The notes beneath the pieces are model-generated. The model saw only the letters and a program-made list of their open reading frames with translations. It was not told where the DNA came from and did no database searches. The translations under genes were made by a program, and so were the position numbers. From Ectorhizobium quercum (GTDB lineage: Bacteria; Pseudomonadota; Alphaproteobacteria; Rhizobiales; Rhizobiaceae), in contig NZ_JANFPI010000001.1 in NCBI RefSeq assembly GCF_026552795.1, forward strand, positions 434,001-498,000: a stretch of 64,000 nucleotides of DNA, read 5' to 3'. Positions 35,471 through 44,831 of the stretch are shown here, one piece after another (the first letter of the stretch is position 1; each line of letters opens with the position of its first letter).

Positions 35471-36411
35471 TCGGCAGTCACACGCGGATCAAAAAAGGGA
35501 TAAAGGAGATCGACCACCAGATTGACCATCACATAGGTCACGGCCACGAAAAGAAGGCAGCCCTGCACGACGGCATAATCGCGCGCATAGATCGCATCGA
35601 TGATCAGACGGCCGAGCCCCGGTATGGTGAAGACGGTTTCCACCACGGCAACGCCACCGAGCAGGTTTCCGAGGATGAGGCCGATCAGCGTCCAGGTCGG
35701 GCCGAATGCGTTGCGGGCGGCATGGCGCAGCAGGACGGACGTCTCGCTCAACCCCTTGGCGCGGGCATGGGTGATATAGTCGAGCCGCAGCACGTCGAGT
35801 GTCGAGGCGCGCGCCATGCGCACGATGATACCCGCCTCGTGCAGCACCAGCGTCATCACCGGCATCACGAGATAGATCAGGCCTTGCACCGGATTGTCGG
35901 TGAGGGAAACGTAACCGATTACGGGCAGCCAGCCGAGTTTGAGGCCGAAAGCCAGCAGGATCATCAGGCCGAGCCAGAACGTCGGGATGGACAGCAGCAA
36001 GGTGGACAGGCCGACGATGGACAGATCGAGCGTACTGTTCTGCCGCCAGGCGGCGATCATGCCGAGCGGGACCGCTATTCCCACCGAAAGGCCGACGGCG
36101 ATCAGCACCATCTGGGCACTGGTCGTGAACCGGTGCAGCACCAGTTGCAGCACCGGCTGATCGTTGATGATCGACCGGCCGAGATCGCCTTGCAGGACAT
36201 TGCCGATCCAGATCGCAAACTGGACGGGTATGGGCCGGTCGAGCCCCATGCGTTCGCGCACGGCGGCGAGCGTCTGCTCATCGGCGAGATCGCCGAGCAT
36301 GAGGCTTGCGGGATCGCCCGGTATCAGACGGATCAATCCGAACACCGCAACCGACACGATGAAGAGGGTAGGGATTGCCGAAAGCAATCTGGAAAAGGCA
36401 AACTTCAACAT
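35467..36411 (-). CDS. Peptide-type ABC transporter permease, DppB-like (cluster A)
   Basis: A 314-residue permease with about six TMs. The start MLKFAFSRLLSAIPTLFIVS and the following LIRLIPGDPA are DppB hallmarks. The coupling loop DYITHARAKGLSETSVLLRHAARNAF and the C-terminal VVQGCLLFVAVTYVMVNLVVDL are typical. It is 25 bp downstream of the binding-protein gene and overlaps the DppC-like gene. Paralogue of 43887-44831. Confidence 0.93.
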   Translation of the reverse strand: MLKFAFSRLLSAIPTLFIVSVAVFGLIRLIPGDPASLMLGDLADEQTLAAVRERMGLDRPIPVQFAIWIGNVLQGDLGRSIINDQPVLQLVLHRFTTSAQMVLIAVGLSVGIAVPLGMIAAWRQNSTLDLSIVGLSTLLLSIPTFWLGLMILLAFGLKLGWLPVIGYVSLTDNPVQGLIYLVMPVMTLVLHEAGIIVRMARASTLDVLRLDYITHARAKGLSETSVLLRHAARNAFGPTWTLIGLILGNLLGGVAVVETVFTIPGLGRLIIDAIYARDYAVVQGCLLFVAVTYVMVNLVVDLLYPFFDPRVTAE

Positions 36412-36436
36412 TGTTCATGTCCTGCCGAACGCCGCG

Positions 36437-37987
36437 TCATTCGCTGCGTTCAACACCCCAGAAGCGCGAAAAGCCCTGCCATGTGCGATAACCTTTGATC
36501 CTCGGTCCCGAAACGCCGACATCGAGGCCGTTGGCGAGCATGACGAACGGAACCTGATCCAGGAACCGGGAATGCAGATCGTCGAAGATGGCCTGGCGCT
36601 TGACCGGATCGGTCTCTTGCAGCGACTGATCGACAAGCCTGTCGACGGCAGGATCGTCCCAGATGGCATTCACGCGCTTGTCCTTCGATCCGACGACCGT
36701 GCGGTAGGCCAGACCGGGATCCGGGCGGTTGGAGTAGGTGAACGCCATGACCTGATATTTGCCGCTATTGAAACGGTCGAGCTGGCTTGCCCATTCGAGA
36801 ACCTCAATCTCGGCATTGATGCCGGCCGATTGCAACATGGCCTGCGCGATCACCGCCGTATCGTAATTGATCGACGAACGGCGATTGGTGAGGATATTGA
36901 TCTTTTCACCCTTGTAACCGGCTTCGGCCAGCAGAGCCGCAACGGCGTCCGGATCATAGGCATAACCCTTGTCATGCGCCGCCGTATGGTAAAAGGAGCC
37001 AGACGCCACCAGCGAATTGTTGGGAGTTCCCAGCCCGGAGGTGACGGAATCCACGATCTGCGGCGTATCGAGCGCGGCAATGAACGCCCGGCGCAACGCG
37101 ATGTTCGACATCAGCGGGTCCGCCGTCTGGAACAGCATGGTTATCAGGCCGCCATGCGGGGCGGCGACCAGGGTGAAATCCTTTTCCTCTTTCAGCTTGG
37201 CCGCTTCTCCCGGCGGCAGATAAGGCAGGATGTCCAGCGCTCCGCTGCGCAGTCCGGCAACCGCCGTCGCCGCATCGGGCACGACCACGAGCTTGACATC
37301 GTCCACCATCACAGCCTTGCGGCCGCCATACCCGTCGATTGCCTCGCCGGTAATGGAATAATCGGCAAATTTCGTCAGTTGCAGGCTTTCGCCGCGCCGC
37401 CATTCACCGAACATGAAAGGACCGGTGGCAACCGGCTTGTTCCAGCTTCCGTCCTCATTGTAGGAGGACTTGTGAACGATGCCGGTCGCGCCGCACTGGG
37501 CCTGCGCCATATAGTTCAGCAGCATCGCATCCGGCCGTTCCAGCCTGAGAACGACCGTCTGCACATCGGGAACCTCGATCGCCGTTATCTTCGCGTCGCG
37601 GCTGCCGTCGAAAAAGGTCTTGCAGTTGTATTCCGCAGTGCCGAGCATCTTTTCGAGGCTCCACTTCACATCGGCAGAGGTCATCGTCTCGCCATTGTGG
37701 AATTTCACATTGCTGCGGAGTTTGAACGTATAGACGGTCCCGTCGCCGGACACCGTCCAGCTTTCCGCCAGCATAGGCCGTATCTCGCCCTTCTCCCCGG
37801 CGGCCACGAGGCCTTCCACCACATTGAGCACGATGGAATCGGTAATGGCGTCACGATTGACGCCGGGTTGCGAGCTGCGAATATCCGCGGAAAGCTGCAC
37901 GGTGAGGGTATTGGCGGCGGCCAGGCACGGGGTGCCGGCAAGCGCTGCGGCGAGCAGGATACGGCGCATGGATTTCATTGAGGTCAT
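36437..37987 (-). CDS. Periplasmic peptide/opine-type substrate-binding protein (cluster A)
   Basis: SBP family 5 protein, 516 residues, that should decide what cluster A imports. It has a signal peptide (about 1-25, basic start then LLAAALAGTPCLAAA). Family 5 marks include PMLAESWTVSGDGTVYTFKLR and NGETMTSADVKWSLE. ATG 37987 follows AAGGGTG; GTG 37996 is in frame but too close to that site. The cluster B protein shares PGVNRD near the N-terminus and a W-QG...RFWGV C-terminus, so the two probably bind related molecules. First gene of the operon, divergent from the AsnC regulator. Confidence 0.9.
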   Translation of the reverse strand: MTSMKSMRRILLAAALAGTPCLAAANTLTVQLSADIRSSQPGVNRDAITDSIVLNVVEGLVAAGEKGEIRPMLAESWTVSGDGTVYTFKLRSNVKFHNGETMTSADVKWSLEKMLGTAEYNCKTFFDGSRDAKITAIEVPDVQTVVLRLERPDAMLLNYMAQAQCGATGIVHKSSYNEDGSWNKPVATGPFMFGEWRRGESLQLTKFADYSITGEAIDGYGGRKAVMVDDVKLVVVPDAATAVAGLRSGALDILPYLPPGEAAKLKEEKDFTLVAAPHGGLITMLFQTADPLMSNIALRRAFIAALDTPQIVDSVTSGLGTPNNSLVASGSFYHTAAHDKGYAYDPDAVAALLAEAGYKGEKINILTNRRSSINYDTAVIAQAMLQSAGINAEIEVLEWASQLDRFNSGKYQVMAFTYSNRPDPGLAYRTVVGSKDKRVNAIWDDPAVDRLVDQSLQETDPVKRQAIFDDLHSRFLDQVPFVMLANGLDVGVSGPRIKGYRTWQGFSRFWGVERSE

Positions 37988-38013
37988 TGCGTTCACCCTT
38001 TTATGTTTTATAA

Positions 38014-38080
38014 TTTATCAAAAAACATTTCATGGATGATAAATATAGTCAAGGACCTTTTTGACTGTATTATGATGCAT
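38014..38080. promoter_or_regulatory. AT-rich divergent control region with operator-like repeats
   Basis: Between the binding-protein gene (minus) and the AsnC gene (plus) lie TTTATC...GATAAA (38014-38019 and 38038-38043), and TATTATGAT at 38068-38076 followed by GCATAA. The 9-mer TATTATGAT is the same half-site as in the perfect inverted repeat before the cluster A GntR gene (27060-27068). This suggests that the GntR-type protein controls the transporter-hydrolase operon. Confidence 0.45.
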
Positions 38081-38113
38081 AACAGAGCATGTACGAATGG
38101 CTACACCAAGCGC

Positions 38114-38575
38114 ATGAAACCTCCGATGAAACTCGATTCGATAGACCTGCGAATTCTCGACGCGGTCCGCCGTGACGGACGCATCACCAAACAGGCGCTG
38201 GCGGAACAGGTCGGCCTGTCTGCCACGCCAAGCTGGGCGCGGCTGAAGCGAATGGAAGCCGAAGGCATCGTGACCGGTTATCATGCCCGCATCGTGCGGC
38301 AGCGCATCGCGCCCGTTACGCGCGTCATGGTGGAGATCACCCTTGCCAGCCACCGGCAAAATGATTTCGCACGCTTCGAACAGGCAATAGCCACCATTCC
38401 GGAAATAACCGGTTGCTGGTCCGTCGGTGGCGGCATCGATTATTTCCTGACCGTCGCGACGGCCGATATCGATAGCTACCAGCGCCTCATCGACCGTCTT
38501 CTCGGCATGGAAATCGGCATCAAGCAATATTTCACCTACATCGTCACCAAGACGATCAAGGAAGAGGCGGACTGA
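38114..38575 (+). CDS. Lrp/AsnC-family regulator
   Basis: A 153-residue feast/famine regulator. It has an N-terminal HTH (about 7-55, DSIDLRILDAVRRDGRITKQ and the LAEQVGLSATPSWARLKRM helix pair) and a C-terminal RAM ligand domain with GCWSVGGGIDYFLTVAT. ATG 38114 is chosen because it gives the usual family length; the frame is open 37 codons further upstream and 38126 is another option. It is divergent from the importer operon and 107 bp before the aldehyde dehydrogenase and aminotransferase genes, which it probably controls in response to an amino acid. Confidence 0.87.
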   Translation: MKPPMKLDSIDLRILDAVRRDGRITKQALAEQVGLSATPSWARLKRMEAEGIVTGYHARIVRQRIAPVTRVMVEITLASHRQNDFARFEQAIATIPEITGCWSVGGGIDYFLTVATADIDSYQRLIDRLLGMEIGIKQYFTYIVTKTIKEEAD

Positions 38576-38682
38576 AACACGGCCCGAATTCAGCCTGTAC
38601 GGGCTGCCGGGCAGGATTATTCGGCCCGAAATCACCCTGCATACCTGACATTCTATTCCCACGCATAAGATGGGGAAAAGCA

Positions 38683-40200
38683 ATGTCAGTCGTTCCGAAG
38701 GCAGAAGGCGGCGTGCGGGTCAGGCGCCACGGCGCGCTCGTCAACCTCGCCGATCCAGGCCTTTTGAGAGAGCTTGCCTATATTGACGGCCGCTGGACGG
38801 CGGGTCCTAAGGATTTCCCTGTCACCGACCCGGATTGCGGTCTGCCGCTTGGCCATGTCGCCGCCATCGATGCAAGCGGCACGGCCAGCGCCATCGAAGC
38901 CGCTTCGTCGGCCCTTGCCGGCTGGCAATCGCTGCTGCCGCAGGAACGCGGCGCCATATTGCAGCGCTGGCATGCGTTGATGATCGGGAATCGCGAGGAT
39001 CTCGCCCTGCTGATGGTTCTGGAGCAGGGAAAACCGATTGTGGAAGCGCGGGCAGAGATCGATTACGCCGCATCCTTCCTGGAATGGTTTGCGCAAGAAG
39101 GCTGCCGCCTGAATACCGAGGGCATTACCTCCCATCTGCCTGATGCCGAAATGATCGTGCGGCGCGAACCGCTCGGTGTCGCGGCCCTCGTCACGCCGTG
39201 GAACTTTCCCTCCGCAATGCTGACCAGAAAGGCCGCCGCCGCGCTTGCCGCCGGTTGCACCGTCGTTGCCCATCCGTCTTCCGAAACGCCCTTGTCCGCC
39301 CTGGCGCTGGCCGAGCTTGGCGAGCGCGCCGGGTTGCCGGCAGGCGTATTCAATATCGTCACGGGCGACGCAGAAGAAATCGTCGGCGTGCTGTGCGACG
39401 ATCCGCGCGTGCGGGCCCTGAGCTTTACGGGCTCCAGCCCGGTCGGAGCCCGTATCGCCGCCCGTTGCGCCCCTTCCATGAAGAGGCTGGTCATGGAACT
39501 GGGTGGCCATGCGCCGCTGATCGTCTTCGAGGATGCCAATCTCGGCCGCGCCGTCGATATCGCGATGGATGCCAAGTTCGCAACATCCGGCCAGGATTGC
39601 CTCGCCGCCAACCGCATCTTCGTCCATCGCTCGCTGAAGGACGCCTTCCTTACGCTTTTCGCCGAAAGAATAGCCGGGCTACGCGTTGGCTCCGGTCTTG
39701 AGGCCGGCACGGAAATCGGCCCGCTGATCCATGAAAGGGCTGTTGCAAAAGTCGATGAGCAGGTGCGCGACGCGATCGCCCGCGGCGCAAGATGCCTGAC
39801 CGGTGGCGGCCGGCATGCGGCAGGCCCGCTCTATTACACCCCGACATTGCTGGCGGACGTGCCCGACGATGCCCTGATCATGCGCGAGGAAACCTTCGGC
39901 CCCGTGGCGGCAGTCACCTCGTTCGACACCGAGGAAGAGGTCATACGCCGTGCCAACGCAACGGATTACGGTCTCGTCGCCTACGTGGTGACGGCCGACG
40001 GCGCGCGCCAGTGGCGCATGGGCCGCGCCCTCGATTTCGGAATGATCGCGATCAACCGGGTGAAGATGACCGGAAGCCCGGTTCCTTTCGGCGGCTGGAA
40101 ACACTCCGGAACAGGGCGCGAAGGTTCGCGCCACGGCTTGGAGGCCTTCACCGAACTCAAATACCTCTGCATCGATACGGCCGCCCGGGCGGCGGAATGA
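38683..40200 (+). CDS. NAD(P)-dependent aldehyde dehydrogenase (succinate-semialdehyde type)
   Basis: Oxidises an aldehyde to the acid. It has 505 residues. Class 3-like GabD pattern: VTPWNFPSAMLTRKAAAALAAG, GFTGS-type SFTGSSPVGARIA, the general base Glu in MELGGHAPLIVFED and the catalytic C306 in SGQDCLAANR. It is closest in pattern to succinate- or glutarate-semialdehyde dehydrogenases, but the aldehyde is not fixed. The downstream aminotransferase gene begins 11 bp after its stop, so a two-step route (transamination to a semialdehyde, then oxidation) is likely. Confidence 0.88.
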   Translation: MSVVPKAEGGVRVRRHGALVNLADPGLLRELAYIDGRWTAGPKDFPVTDPDCGLPLGHVAAIDASGTASAIEAASSALAGWQSLLPQERGAILQRWHALMIGNREDLALLMVLEQGKPIVEARAEIDYAASFLEWFAQEGCRLNTEGITSHLPDAEMIVRREPLGVAALVTPWNFPSAMLTRKAAAALAAGCTVVAHPSSETPLSALALAELGERAGLPAGVFNIVTGDAEEIVGVLCDDPRVRALSFTGSSPVGARIAARCAPSMKRLVMELGGHAPLIVFEDANLGRAVDIAMDAKFATSGQDCLAANRIFVHRSLKDAFLTLFAERIAGLRVGSGLEAGTEIGPLIHERAVAKVDEQVRDAIARGARCLTGGGRHAAGPLYYTPTLLADVPDDALIMREETFGPVAAVTSFDTEEEVIRRANATDYGLVAYVVTADGARQWRMGRALDFGMIAINRVKMTGSPVPFGGWKHSGTGREGSRHGLEAFTELKYLCIDTAARAAE

Positions 40201-40211
40201 AAGGAAACAGC

Positions 40212-41585
40212 ATGACTGACAGACGCAACGACCTGACCGCCTGGGACAGGGATCACTTCTTCCATCCCTCGACGCATATGGGTGCCCATGCCCGTGGCGA
40301 ACTGCCGGCAAGGACCATCGCCACAGGGGAGGGCGTCTACATAACCGACACACAGGGAAAACGCAGTCTCGATGCCTTTGCCGGGCTTTATTGCGTGAAT
40401 GTCGGATACGGCCGCCGGCAGATTGCCGACGCGATAGCGGCACAGGCCAGCAATCTCGCCTATTATCACGCCTATGCCGGCCACGGCACGGAAGCTTCGG
40501 TGACGCTTGCGAAAATGATCATCGACCGTGCGCCGAAGAGCATGAGCCGCGTTTATTTCGGCCTGTCGGGTTCCGACGCCAACGAGACGAACATCAAGCT
40601 CATCTGGTACTACAACAATGTGCTCGGCCGCCCGGAGAAGAAAAAGATCATTTCGCGCTGGCGCGGCTATCACGGCTCCGGCATCATGACAGGCAGTCTG
40701 ACAGGTCTCGAAGCATTCCAGAAAGCATTCGACCTGCCGCGCAGCCCGATCCTGCACACGCAGGCGCCCTATTATTTCCGCCGTGAAGACCGCAGCATGA
40801 GCGAGGAGCAGTTTTCGGCGGATTGCGCTGAAAAGCTTGAAGCCCTGATCCTTGCCGAAGGCCCGGATACCATCGCCGCCTTCATCGGCGAACCGGTCCT
40901 CGGCACCGGCGGCATCGTCCCGCCACCTTCAGGCTACTGGAGCGCCATTCAGGCCGTGCTCAGGAAGTACGACATTCTGCTGGTCGCCGACGAGGTCATT
41001 ACCGGCTTCGGCCGCCTGGGCACGATGTTCGGCTCCGATCATTACGGCATGGAGCCGGACCTCATCACCATCGCCAAGGGACTGACCTCGGCTTACGCTC
41101 CCCTTTCCGGCAGCATCGTCAGCGAAAGCATGTGGCAAGTGCTCGTGCAGGGATCGGATGAGATGGGGCCAATAGGCCACGGCTGGACCTATTCCGCGCA
41201 CCCGATCTGCGCGGCCGCCGGTGTCGCCAATCTCGAACTGATCGACGAGCTTGGCCTTGTCGGGAATGCCCGCACCACCGGCGCTTATTTCCGCAAGGCT
41301 CTGAAGGAGGCGCTTGGCGATCACGCCCATGTCGGCGATGTGCGCGGCGATGGCATGATCGCGGCCATCGAGCTTGTCGAGGACCGGGACGACCGGCGTT
41401 TCTTCGATGCCTCCCGCAAGGTCGGTCCTGCCATTGCAGCCGCCATGCTGGAGCGCGGAGTGATTGCCCGGGCCATGCCGCAGGGCGACATCATCGGCTT
41501 CGCGCCACCCCTTTGCCTGACCGAAGATGAAGCTGCGACGATCGTTTCCGTAACAGCCGACGCGGTCAAAGCGGTCCTCGGCTGA
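40212..41585 (+). CDS. Class III omega-aminotransferase
   Basis: PLP enzyme of 457 residues that removes an amino group from an omega-amino acid, diamine or amine. Marks: YYHAYAGHGTEASVTLAK, FGLSGSDANETNIKLI, the cofactor Asp in LLVADEVITGFGR, the Schiff-base lysine K289 in IAKGLTSAY and GWTYSAHPICAAAGVAN. It belongs to the long omega-aminotransferase group (taurine-, beta-alanine- or putrescine-pyruvate type) and not to ArgD. ATG 40212 follows AAGGAAACAGC. It pairs with the aldehyde dehydrogenase upstream. Confidence 0.88.
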   Translation: MTDRRNDLTAWDRDHFFHPSTHMGAHARGELPARTIATGEGVYITDTQGKRSLDAFAGLYCVNVGYGRRQIADAIAAQASNLAYYHAYAGHGTEASVTLAKMIIDRAPKSMSRVYFGLSGSDANETNIKLIWYYNNVLGRPEKKKIISRWRGYHGSGIMTGSLTGLEAFQKAFDLPRSPILHTQAPYYFRREDRSMSEEQFSADCAEKLEALILAEGPDTIAAFIGEPVLGTGGIVPPPSGYWSAIQAVLRKYDILLVADEVITGFGRLGTMFGSDHYGMEPDLITIAKGLTSAYAPLSGSIVSESMWQVLVQGSDEMGPIGHGWTYSAHPICAAAGVANLELIDELGLVGNARTTGAYFRKALKEALGDHAHVGDVRGDGMIAAIELVEDRDDRRFFDASRKVGPAIAAAMLERGVIARAMPQGDIIGFAPPLCLTEDEAATIVSVTADAVKAVLG

Positions 41586-41616
41586 CCACGCCCTTGGGCA
41601 ACCGGGTCCCGCACGA

Positions 41617-42534
41617 TCATTCTGAAGGTTCGTCGAACGAAACCGAACTCGCCCGGCTGAGATGGCGCCGAAGCAGGGCGGAGGCGAAATTGTAGTCGCC
41701 GGCCTCGATGGTGCGCAGGATCGTCAAGTGCTCCTGCGCGGATTCCCTCAGCCGCGGTTCGCTCAGATGGGAGAAATCGCTGAGTTCCGTCATGCGGCGC
41801 AGGCTGTTTTGCCTCTCCAGGCTTTGCGTCAGAAAACGATTGTTCGACCATGCGACAATCGATTCATGGAACCTGGCATTGATCGAGAACCATTCCGTCC
41901 GGCTGATCTCCTGGATCGGCCGCGTCAGCATGGCTTCCTGTTCACGGATGAGCGCCTGCAACTGATCCCGTTTCGGCGCATAGCCCGGCACGAGAAGCGC
42001 GTTGCACTCTATGATCAGGCGAAATTCGTAGCTCTCGTCCACGGCTTCCTTGCTGACCAGGCACTCCACGAACTGCCACCCATGCCCGGCGCGGCGGCTG
42101 ACGAGGCCCTCCATCGACATGCGCATCAGCGTGCGCCGCACGGCGCCGCGCGTGGTGGAAAACTGCTCCAGCAATTCCGCTTCGGAGACTTCCTCTCCGA
42201 TCCTGCCGGCGGCCCGTGCTTCCATGAACTGGTTATAGAGGGTTTCGGTTTCGGATTCGCCGATCACATCCTCCATCGAGACCTCGCGCGGGTCTCGCGC
42301 CAGCTGGAAGCCACGCGTCGCGGAATGTTCGATCAGCCCTTGGGACAGGAAAAGCTGCAAGGCCTGACGAACGGGCGTGCGGGAGACGCTGAGTTCCCTG
42401 GCGAGCGCCGTTTCGGAGATGCGTTCCTTCACGCCCCAGCGGCCCTGTTTGATCAGGGCGAAAACCTTTCTGGCCACATCGGCCTGGAGGTTGCTCAGCG
42501 CCGATGTCTGTTCGGGTGCTCCGGTCTCCGCCAA
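41617..42534 (-). CDS. GntR-type regulator with two winged-helix domains (cluster B)
   Basis: Paralogue of the regulator at 27091. A first winged helix (about 18-79, core SETALARELSVSRTPVRQAL) is followed by a second (about 98-157, core EAELLEQFSTTRGAVRRTLM) and an FCD-type effector domain with ARFHESIV, EHLTILRT and LLRRHLSR. I use TTG 42534 because TGGAGG precedes it, giving 305 residues. The frame is open to a TTG at 42615 and there is no in-frame ATG before the first HTH, so the start is uncertain. Divergent from the cluster B operon. Confidence 0.8.
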   Translation of the reverse strand: MAETGAPEQTSALSNLQADVARKVFALIKQGRWGVKERISETALARELSVSRTPVRQALQLFLSQGLIEHSATRGFQLARDPREVSMEDVIGESETETLYNQFMEARAAGRIGEEVSEAELLEQFSTTRGAVRRTLMRMSMEGLVSRRAGHGWQFVECLVSKEAVDESYEFRLIIECNALLVPGYAPKRDQLQALIREQEAMLTRPIQEISRTEWFSINARFHESIVAWSNNRFLTQSLERQNSLRRMTELSDFSHLSEPRLRESAQEHLTILRTIEAGDYNFASALLRRHLSRASSVSFDEPSE

Positions 42535-42714
42535 AGGGTGCCTCCATGCCGCGCCATTTTCCGGCGCATCCTGTTGTTTCTGCGCGAATATAGGGATGTC
42601 GTGACGTTGGTGCAATCGTTTCCCATGATTTCAAAATTCCAAAATTGAGGACAAAATAATAGACAACGGTTTTTTGTGAATATATAGAACCAAAAAGACA
42701 TAAACGGAGCAGGC

Positions 42715-43884
42715 ATGCAGATCGACCCCTTTCCGCTCGTGACACTGACAGGCGCGCCTCACGAACGAGGCCGGCAATACGGCGCGCTTCTATCGGGCAG
42801 GATCGCACTCAGTGCGCGGCTCTATGGCGGCGCCCTCGAAAAGCTCGGTTATCCGGAAGACCGCAGGATCGCCCTTATCCGCTCCTACGCGGACCGGATC
42901 GGTGAATTCGACGGGACCTATGTGGAGGAGATGCGCGGCATCGCCGACGGCTCCGGCGTCGCTTTCGAAGACATCGTAATGATCAACGCGCGGACCGAGA
43001 TCGTCGCCGTCGCGCGGGCCGAGCTTGGCGCCGCCGAGGAGGAAGACCCGGATGACGGCTGCACCTGTGCGCTCGTCATGCCGGAGCGGAGCGAGAGCGG
43101 CACATTGCTGCATGCGCAGAACTGGGACTGGCGGGCCGAGTGCGCGGAAACCGGCGTAGTGCTGCGCGTCCGCCGCGGCGACGACGGTCCCGACTTCGTC
43201 ACCTTCGTCGAGGCGGGCGGTCTGGCGCGCAGCGGCTTCAACGCCGTCGGCACGTCGATCACGGCCAACTATCTCGAATGCGAACGCGATTTCACCCAGC
43301 AGGGCGTGCCGCTCGGGGCAATCCGCCGCAAGGTGCTGGAAGGCGGCCATTTCGCCAAGGCGATCAAGACGGTGGCCACGACGCCGAAGTCCTGCTCGAA
43401 CAACATCATGATCGCATCGGCGGCGGGTTTCGGCATCGATATGGAGTGCGCGCCGGACGAGGCGTTTCCGATCTATCCGGAAAACGGCCTGCTGGTGCAT
43501 GCGAACCATTGGGTCAGTCCGGTGGCATTGTCTAAACTCCGCGACACGGGCATTCCCTATGTTCCGGAAAGCTATTATCGCGACTGGCGCGTGCGCCGCA
43601 TTCTCGACGAGCGGGGTGTGAAGCTCGGGCGCGACGATCTGAAGGCCGCGCTCTTCGACGATTTTCTGACGCCCTATTCCGTCTGCCGTCCCCCGCGGGA
43701 AAGCGAGACGAACAGCATTTCCACGACGGTTGCGATGATCGTCATCGATGCCGCCAAGGGGTTCATGGAGATCGCGCCCTTGCCGGCTCTCAATCGGACG
43801 TTCCGCTCCTATGCGCTGGATGACTGGCGGCCGTTGCCGCAGGATGCGGCGCCCCGGGAGCCGTCCCGGCAGATCGGGGACTAG
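42715..43884 (+). CDS. C45-family N-terminal nucleophile hydrolase (acyl-CoA:6-APA acyltransferase-like)
   Basis: A 389-residue Ntn-hydrolase of the family that includes fungal isopenicillin-N acyltransferase and bacterial amidases. Self-cleavage is expected before the nucleophile Cys in DDGCTCAL (G115-C116-T117). Conserved family segments HAQNWDW, GLARSGFNAVGTSITAN and SETNSISTTVAMIV are present. A second cysteine, C118, is two residues from the nucleophile. No signal peptide, so it acts on an imported amide. First gene of the cluster B operon; the DppB-like gene starts 2 bp after its stop. Confidence 0.82.
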   Translation: MQIDPFPLVTLTGAPHERGRQYGALLSGRIALSARLYGGALEKLGYPEDRRIALIRSYADRIGEFDGTYVEEMRGIADGSGVAFEDIVMINARTEIVAVARAELGAAEEEDPDDGCTCALVMPERSESGTLLHAQNWDWRAECAETGVVLRVRRGDDGPDFVTFVEAGGLARSGFNAVGTSITANYLECERDFTQQGVPLGAIRRKVLEGGHFAKAIKTVATTPKSCSNNIMIASAAGFGIDMECAPDEAFPIYPENGLLVHANHWVSPVALSKLRDTGIPYVPESYYRDWRVRRILDERGVKLGRDDLKAALFDDFLTPYSVCRPPRESETNSISTTVAMIVIDAAKGFMEIAPLPALNRTFRSYALDDWRPLPQDAAPREPSRQIGD

Positions 43885-43886
43885 CG

Positions 43887-44831
43887 ATGCTTCGTTTCGC
43901 GCTCGGCCGCCTTGTCATGGCAGTACCGACACTCGTGCTCGTCGCGGTCACCGTGTTCGTTCTCATCCGCCTCATTCCCGGCGACCCGGCCGCGCTGATG
44001 CTGGGCGACGCCTCGGATGCGCAAGGTCTCGCGGCCCTGCGGGAGCGGCTCGGGCTCGATAGAAGCATTCCCGAACAGTTCGTCATATGGGTGTCCCTGC
44101 TGCTTCAGGGCGACCTCGGAAAATCGATCGCGACCGGCCACGATGTGCTGTCGTCCATCGTCGATCGCTTTCTCGTCAGCGTGCGGATCGTCGTGCCGGC
44201 CGTCATTCTGGCAACGCTGGTCGCCGTGCCGCTCGGCATGTTTGCGGCATGGAAACAGAACAGCCTGCGGGACATAACGCTCGTCAGTTGCGCGACGCTT
44301 CTCCTGTCCATTCCCGCCTTCTGGATGGGAATGCTGATCCTGCTTCTCTTCGGGCTGAAACTGCGCTGGCTGCCGATCGTGGGCTATGTGGATTTCTCCG
44401 AAGATCCGAAACGCGCCCTTGTTTATCTCATACTGCCGGTGCTGACGCTTTTTCTGCACGAAATCGGCGTGATCCTGCGCATGGCCCGTGCCTCGACACT
44501 CGAAGTGCTCGGGCTGGATTACATTACCCATGCACGGGCGAAGGGCTTGCCGGAAAGCGCCGTCATGTGGAAACACGCGTTCCGCAACGCCTTCGGTCCG
44601 ACATGGACGCTGCTCGGGCTGATCCTCGGCAATCTGCTGGCCGGCGTCGCGATCATCGAAACGGTTTTCACCATTCCCGGCTTGGGCCGGTTTCTGGTCG
44701 ACGCCATTTTCGCGCGCGACTACCCGGTCATCCAGGGATGCCTGCTGTTCATCGCGTCCATCTACATTCTGGTCAATCTCGTGATCGACCTGCTTTATCC
44801 CTTCTTCGATCCCAGGATTACGGTGCAATGA
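43887..44831 (+). CDS. Peptide-type ABC transporter permease, DppB-like (cluster B)
   Basis: A 314-residue permease, the same length as its cluster A paralogue. It begins MLRFALGRLVMAVPTLVLV, followed by LIRLIPGDPAALMLGD. The coupling loop DYITHARAKGLPESAVMWKHAFRNAF and the ending VIQGCLLFIASIYILVNLVIDL match the cluster A protein closely. It overlaps the DppC-like gene by 4 bp. Confidence 0.93.
   Translation: MLRFALGRLVMAVPTLVLVAVTVFVLIRLIPGDPAALMLGDASDAQGLAALRERLGLDRSIPEQFVIWVSLLLQGDLGKSIATGHDVLSSIVDRFLVSVRIVVPAVILATLVAVPLGMFAAWKQNSLRDITLVSCATLLLSIPAFWMGMLILLLFGLKLRWLPIVGYVDFSEDPKRALVYLILPVLTLFLHEIGVILRMARASTLEVLGLDYITHARAKGLPESAVMWKHAFRNAFGPTWTLLGLILGNLLAGVAIIETVFTIPGLGRFLVDAIFARDYPVIQGCLLFIASIYILVNLVIDLLYPFFDPRITVQ

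Noticed and set aside
42640..42660. CAAAATT-CC-AAAATTG as an operator of cluster B
   Set aside because: Only the outer three bases of each arm are complementary in the correct sense; the inner part is a direct repeat of AT-rich words, so it is too weak to call.
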